Under the pieces are notes generated by a model. The model worked only from the letters and a program-made list of their open reading frames with translations, did not search any database and had not been told where the DNA came from. Of a DNA stretch of 7,869 nucleotides, positions 5,989 to 7,869 are shown in pieces (position 1 is the stretch's first letter; every line of letters starts with the position of its first letter). This DNA comes from a bacterium (lineage in GTDB: Bacteria > Oederibacteriota > Muellerivitia > Muellerivitales > Muellerivitaceae), in the NCBI GenBank assembly GCA_025980505.1, contig JAICXI010000062.1:1-7869 (forward strand), in the 5' to 3' direction. Position numbers and translations under genes: made by a program.

Positions 5989-6002
5989 AATGCTTCGATA
6001 AT
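5974..6002 (+). promoter_or_regulatory. Sigma70-type promoter of the LysM lipoprotein gene
   Basis: TTGACG (5974-5979) and GATAAT (5997-6002) each match consensus at 5 of 6 positions and are exactly 17 nt apart. Transcription would start near 6009, giving a leader of about 33 nt with a G-rich Shine-Dalgarno. This position rules against the upstream in-frame ATG at 5940 as the start of the lipoprotein. Confidence 0.65.
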
Positions 6003-6041
6003 AAGCCCACGTCAGGCTACCACCTTGCAGGGGGGTATAAA

Positions 6042-6560
6042 ATGAATGATTGGAAGAGGCTGCTGGCTTTAGCCGCGGTGGCCGGCGTTTTTACGGTCGG
6101 CTGCGCGGGGCAAAGACGCATCGAGGGGACCGAAATCCCCACCCAGCCCCAAACCAACGATGTCAACGCGGCAATGGAGCAGGCACCCCCGCCCCCGGCG
6201 CCGGTGGAACAAGCGCCGCCCCCCGTGGCGGAACAACCCACCCCGGAGCCGACCACCGCACCGCCTCCCCCGCCCGAGCCCGAACCTTGTTCCAAATATA
6301 TCGTGGTCAAGGGCGATACCTTGTGGGACATTTCGGCCAAGAACCTGGCCTACCAGGACAATTTCCAGTGGCCCTTGATCTTCAAGGCCAACCGGGACCA
6401 GATCAAGGACCCGGACCTGATCTATCCCAAGCAGGAGTTCTGCATCCGGCATGATTTCTCCAAAGAAGAAATGGACAAGGCCCGCCAGGATGCCATTGAA
6501 ACGCCCAAATACGTCCCCCACACCCAGCCCCGGGAAGTGCTGCCCATCGACTATTTTTGA
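6042..6560 (+). CDS. LysM-domain lipoprotein with proline-rich linker
   Basis: A 172-residue envelope protein predicted to bind peptidoglycan. Residues 1-20 (MNDWKRLLALAAVAGVFTVG) are a lipoprotein signal peptide with Lys/Arg, a hydrophobic core and the lipobox TVGC. Cys21 would be lipidated; Thr at -3 is less usual than Leu. Residues ~43-82 are a Pro/Glu/Ala-rich linker, probably extended through the periplasm. Residues ~86-134 are one LysM domain with YIVVKGDTLWDIS, WPLIFKANRDQIKDPDLIYP and a closing FCI. Cys83 and Cys134 flank the domain exactly and could form a disulfide. The ~38-residue tail is polar and matches no family I know. The start at 6042 is set by AGGGGGG at 6030-6035, by the promoter at 5974-6002 and because the signal peptide begins there. 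An upstream ATG at 5940 would bury the signal peptide. The gene is monocistronic, since a strong terminator follows 38 nt later. The exact role is unknown. Confidence 0.92.
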   Translation: MNDWKRLLALAAVAGVFTVGCAGQRRIEGTEIPTQPQTNDVNAAMEQAPPPPAPVEQAPPPVAEQPTPEPTTAPPPPPEPEPCSKYIVVKGDTLWDISAKNLAYQDNFQWPLIFKANRDQIKDPDLIYPKQEFCIRHDFSKEEMDKARQDAIETPKYVPHTQPREVLPIDYF

Positions 6561-6598
6561 GCCGTCCGGTTTTGGCCGGATGTTGAAGCAAGTTCAAG

Positions 6599-6637
6599 AC
6601 TCCCTTTTTTTATCCAAAGAAAGGGAGTTTTTGTTTT
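6599..6637 (+). terminator. Strong intrinsic terminator after the LysM lipoprotein gene
   Basis: ACTCCCTTT (6599-6607) pairs perfectly with AAAGGGAGT (6620-6628). The stem can extend through further T-A pairs and one T-G pair to a four-base loop. It is followed by TTTTTGTTTT (6628-6637). This is a textbook terminator 38 nt after the stop codon. Confidence 0.9.
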
Positions 6638-6933
6638 AGCCGGGACCCTTCCCCTCGGGCCTGAAAGGGGCCGGGGGTTCTCCTTGGTTTCGGCCCGGGG
6701 GGATTCTTATCTTAAGAACCGGTAACGAAACCCGTGGGTTCACCACAGGGGCACGGAGGCGCAGCTAAAAAAAGAATCAAAGCTTTTTGTTTAACTGTGC
6801 CTCCCTGTCTTTGTGGTTAAGAGGGATCTTGTTATTGTTTCCAAATAAGGCACGGACAAGGTGTTTTCGGCGCCGGGTAAAGCCGGGCTGGGAATGGGCC
6901 GGTTCGAATTAAAGCGTTCGTTAAGGGGGAATT
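6638..6933. other. Leader region upstream of phoH without a gene
   Basis: No coding sequence is seen. Positions 6641-6710 are rich in G and C runs with several possible weak stems, for example GGTTCT (6676-6681) against AGAACC (6715-6720), but none is clearly functional. The long hairpin repeat at 6742-6817 follows. A promoter for phoH is not obvious; TTGTGG (6811-6816) with TATTGT (6833-6838) is only a weak match. Confidence 0.7.
6742..6817 (+). repeat. Long hairpin repeat upstream of phoH (ACCACA...TGTGGT type)
   Basis: Arms 6742-6764 and 6795-6817 form a 23-position stem. Read as plus-strand RNA it has 18 Watson-Crick pairs, four G-U pairs and one mismatch (6754/6805). Further A-T pairs continue inward (AAAA/TTTT), giving a tall hairpin with a short loop. 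The arms begin ACCACAGGGG and end TTGTGGT. From memory, GC-rich intergenic repeats of this kind (variants of ACCACAGAGGCACGGAG) are widespread in bacterial genomes. No search was run. No T-run follows, so it is not a classical terminator. Confidence 0.7.
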
Positions 6934-7869
6934 TTGGCACAGGCCGTCAGCCGTCGAATCGAATTGGAGGACCAGAAGGAATGCCTGCGCTTGTTCGGGG
7001 AAAAGGACCATACGCTGAAGCTTTTGAGGGATTCCTTCGCGGTGACCCTCGTGGCGCGGGGAACTGAGATCATCCTTTCGGGGGAACCCATGGAAGTCTC
7101 CCATGCCAGCCAGGTCATCGACCGGCTCCGCCTCCATTTGAAAAAGGACCACGAGGGATACGTCCCCGCCGGGGCGGTCAAAAAGCTCATTTCTGAGACC
7201 AAGGGCAAGTCCGCCGAGCCGGAAGGGGAGTGGGCCGGTCCGGAAACCATCCTGGTGTCTTCCCACAAGAAGCCCATCCATGCCCGCTCGGAAAACCAGC
7301 AGAAATACGTGGAGGCCATCCGCGGCAACGACATCGTTTTCGGCATCGGGCCGGCGGGTACGGGCAAGACCTACCTGGCCATGGCCATGGCGGTGGCGGC
7401 GCTCCGTAACAGCGAGGTGGAGCGGCTGATCCTGACCCGTCCCGCGGTGGAGGCCGGCGAAAAGCTGGGCTTCCTGCCGGGCGACCTCCAGGAAAAGGTG
7501 GACCCCTACCTGCGGCCCCTTTACGACGCGCTTTACGACATGGTGGAATACGACAAGCTGCAAAGGCTTTTCCAGCAGAGGGTGGTGGAGGTGGCGCCGC
7601 TGGCCTACATGCGCGGCCGCACCTTGTCCAACGCCTTCATCATCCTGGACGAGGCCCAGAACACCAGCCCCGAGCAGATGAAGATGTTCCTGACCCGCAT
7701 GGGGACGGGTTCCAAGACCGTGGTCACGGGCGACGTGACCCAGATCGACCTGCCCACGGGCAAGGAGTCGGGCCTGATCGAGGTCCAGCGCATCCTTTCC
7801 AAGGTCAAGGGCATCGAGTTCGTCCGCTTCACCCCCAGGGACGTGGTGCGGCACCGGCTGGTGCAGAAC
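6934..7869 (+). CDS. phoH: PhoH-family ATPase (YbeZ-like), 3' end outside window
   Basis: The frame is open to the window edge, giving 312 residues of a family usually about 320-350 long, so only the C-terminus is missing. The N-terminal segment (IELEDQKECLRLFGEKDHTLKLL, then VARGTEIILSGEP) is the typical PhoH small RNA-binding-like domain. The P-loop ATPase follows: KPIHARSENQQKYVEAI, Walker A GPAGTGKT (139-146), the diagnostic TRPAVEAGEKLGFLPGDLQEK, Walker B FIILDEAQN (235-243) and TGDVTQIDLP. PhoH/YbeZ is a cytoplasmic NTPase linked to RNA processing and usually works with the endoribonuclease YbeY, often encoded next door; here that would lie beyond the window. An in-frame stop at 6922-6924 forces a start after it. 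TTG at 6934, just behind AAGGGGGA (6923-6930), is the best candidate and leaves nine residues before IELED. TTG at 6964 is the alternative. Confidence 0.95.
   Translation, partial: MAQAVSRRIELEDQKECLRLFGEKDHTLKLLRDSFAVTLVARGTEIILSGEPMEVSHASQVIDRLRLHLKKDHEGYVPAGAVKKLISETKGKSAEPEGEWAGPETILVSSHKKPIHARSENQQKYVEAIRGNDIVFGIGPAGTGKTYLAMAMAVAALRNSEVERLILTRPAVEAGEKLGFLPGDLQEKVDPYLRPLYDALYDMVEYDKLQRLFQQRVVEVAPLAYMRGRTLSNAFIILDEAQNTSPEQMKMFLTRMGTGSKTVVTGDVTQIDLPTGKESGLIEVQRILSKVKGIEFVRFTPRDVVRHRLVQN

Larger units (their letters stand above)
5431..6041. other. Divergent intergenic region without a gene
   Basis: This 611-bp stretch separates the minus-strand alpha-galactosidase from the plus-strand lipoprotein. 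No reading frame in it has recognisable protein features. It holds a weak minus-strand promoter candidate (5460-5488) and a 6-bp palindrome with a three-base spacer, CAAAGC/GCTTTG (5585-5599), that could be an operator. It also holds repeat copy 2 with nested inverted repeats (5674-5891) and a good plus-strand promoter (5974-6002). Confidence 0.8.

Noticed and set aside
5940..6041. Longer start for the LysM lipoprotein at ATG 5940
   Set aside because: It would place 34 residues before a clear lipoprotein signal peptide, and that ATG lies upstream of the best promoter.
6565..6580. TCCGG/CCGGA hairpin after the lipoprotein gene
   Set aside because: Only 5 bp without a T-tract; the strong terminator just downstream explains the region.
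6832..7854. Minus-strand frame of 340 codons opposite phoH
   Set aside because: PhoH on the plus strand has all family motifs; the opposite frame is a shadow.

Overview
The window reads as an ordinary chromosomal segment of a bacterium with fairly high GC (roughly 60% by eye). The taxon cannot be fixed from the sequence alone. A lipoprotein with a Lys-rich signal peptide and LysM domain, a hisS-aspS neighbourhood, a TTG-started phoH and palindromic intergenic repeats fit a Gram-negative-type lineage, such as a deltaproteobacterium-like group or an uncultivated phylum. That placement is inference with low confidence.

Layout from left to right. (1) Positions 1-437 hold the 3' end of hisS, which ends at a clear intrinsic terminator. 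(2) Positions 438-671 are intergenic and carry a small palindromic repeat element, copy 1. (3) Positions 672-2462 hold a complete aspS. Its residues at two discriminator positions match non-discriminating AspRS enzymes, which charge both tRNA-Asp and tRNA-Asn. (4) Positions 2463-3110 hold a strong extended -10 promoter flanked by dyads, then a 61-residue unknown protein overlapping by 59 nt a 148-residue nucleotidyltransferase. This pair looks like a small accessory module, possibly toxin-antitoxin-like. (5) Positions 3111-3243 are a short convergent gap with no convincing terminator. (6) Positions 3244-5430 on the minus strand hold a complete cytoplasmic GH36 alpha-galactosidase. (7) Positions 5431-6041 are a 611-bp divergent intergenic region with a second, diverged copy of the repeat element, nested inverted repeats and a good sigma70-type promoter for the next gene. 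(8) Positions 6042-6560 hold a LysM-domain lipoprotein, followed by a strong intrinsic terminator. (9) Positions 6638-6933 carry a long, almost fully paired hairpin repeat. (10) From position 6934 a PhoH-family ATPase runs off the window end, lacking only its last few residues.

The two aminoacyl-tRNA synthetases form a translation block, although the terminator after hisS suggests they are not strictly one transcript. The nucleotidyltransferase pair, the alpha-galactosidase, the lipoprotein and phoH look like independent units, each with its own leader. The most unusual material is non-coding. Two copies of one palindromic repeat keep their stems through a compensatory base change, and a 76-nt hairpin is kept intact by G-U pairs on one strand only. 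The best protein candidate for an undescribed system is the overlapping small-protein/nucleotidyltransferase pair.
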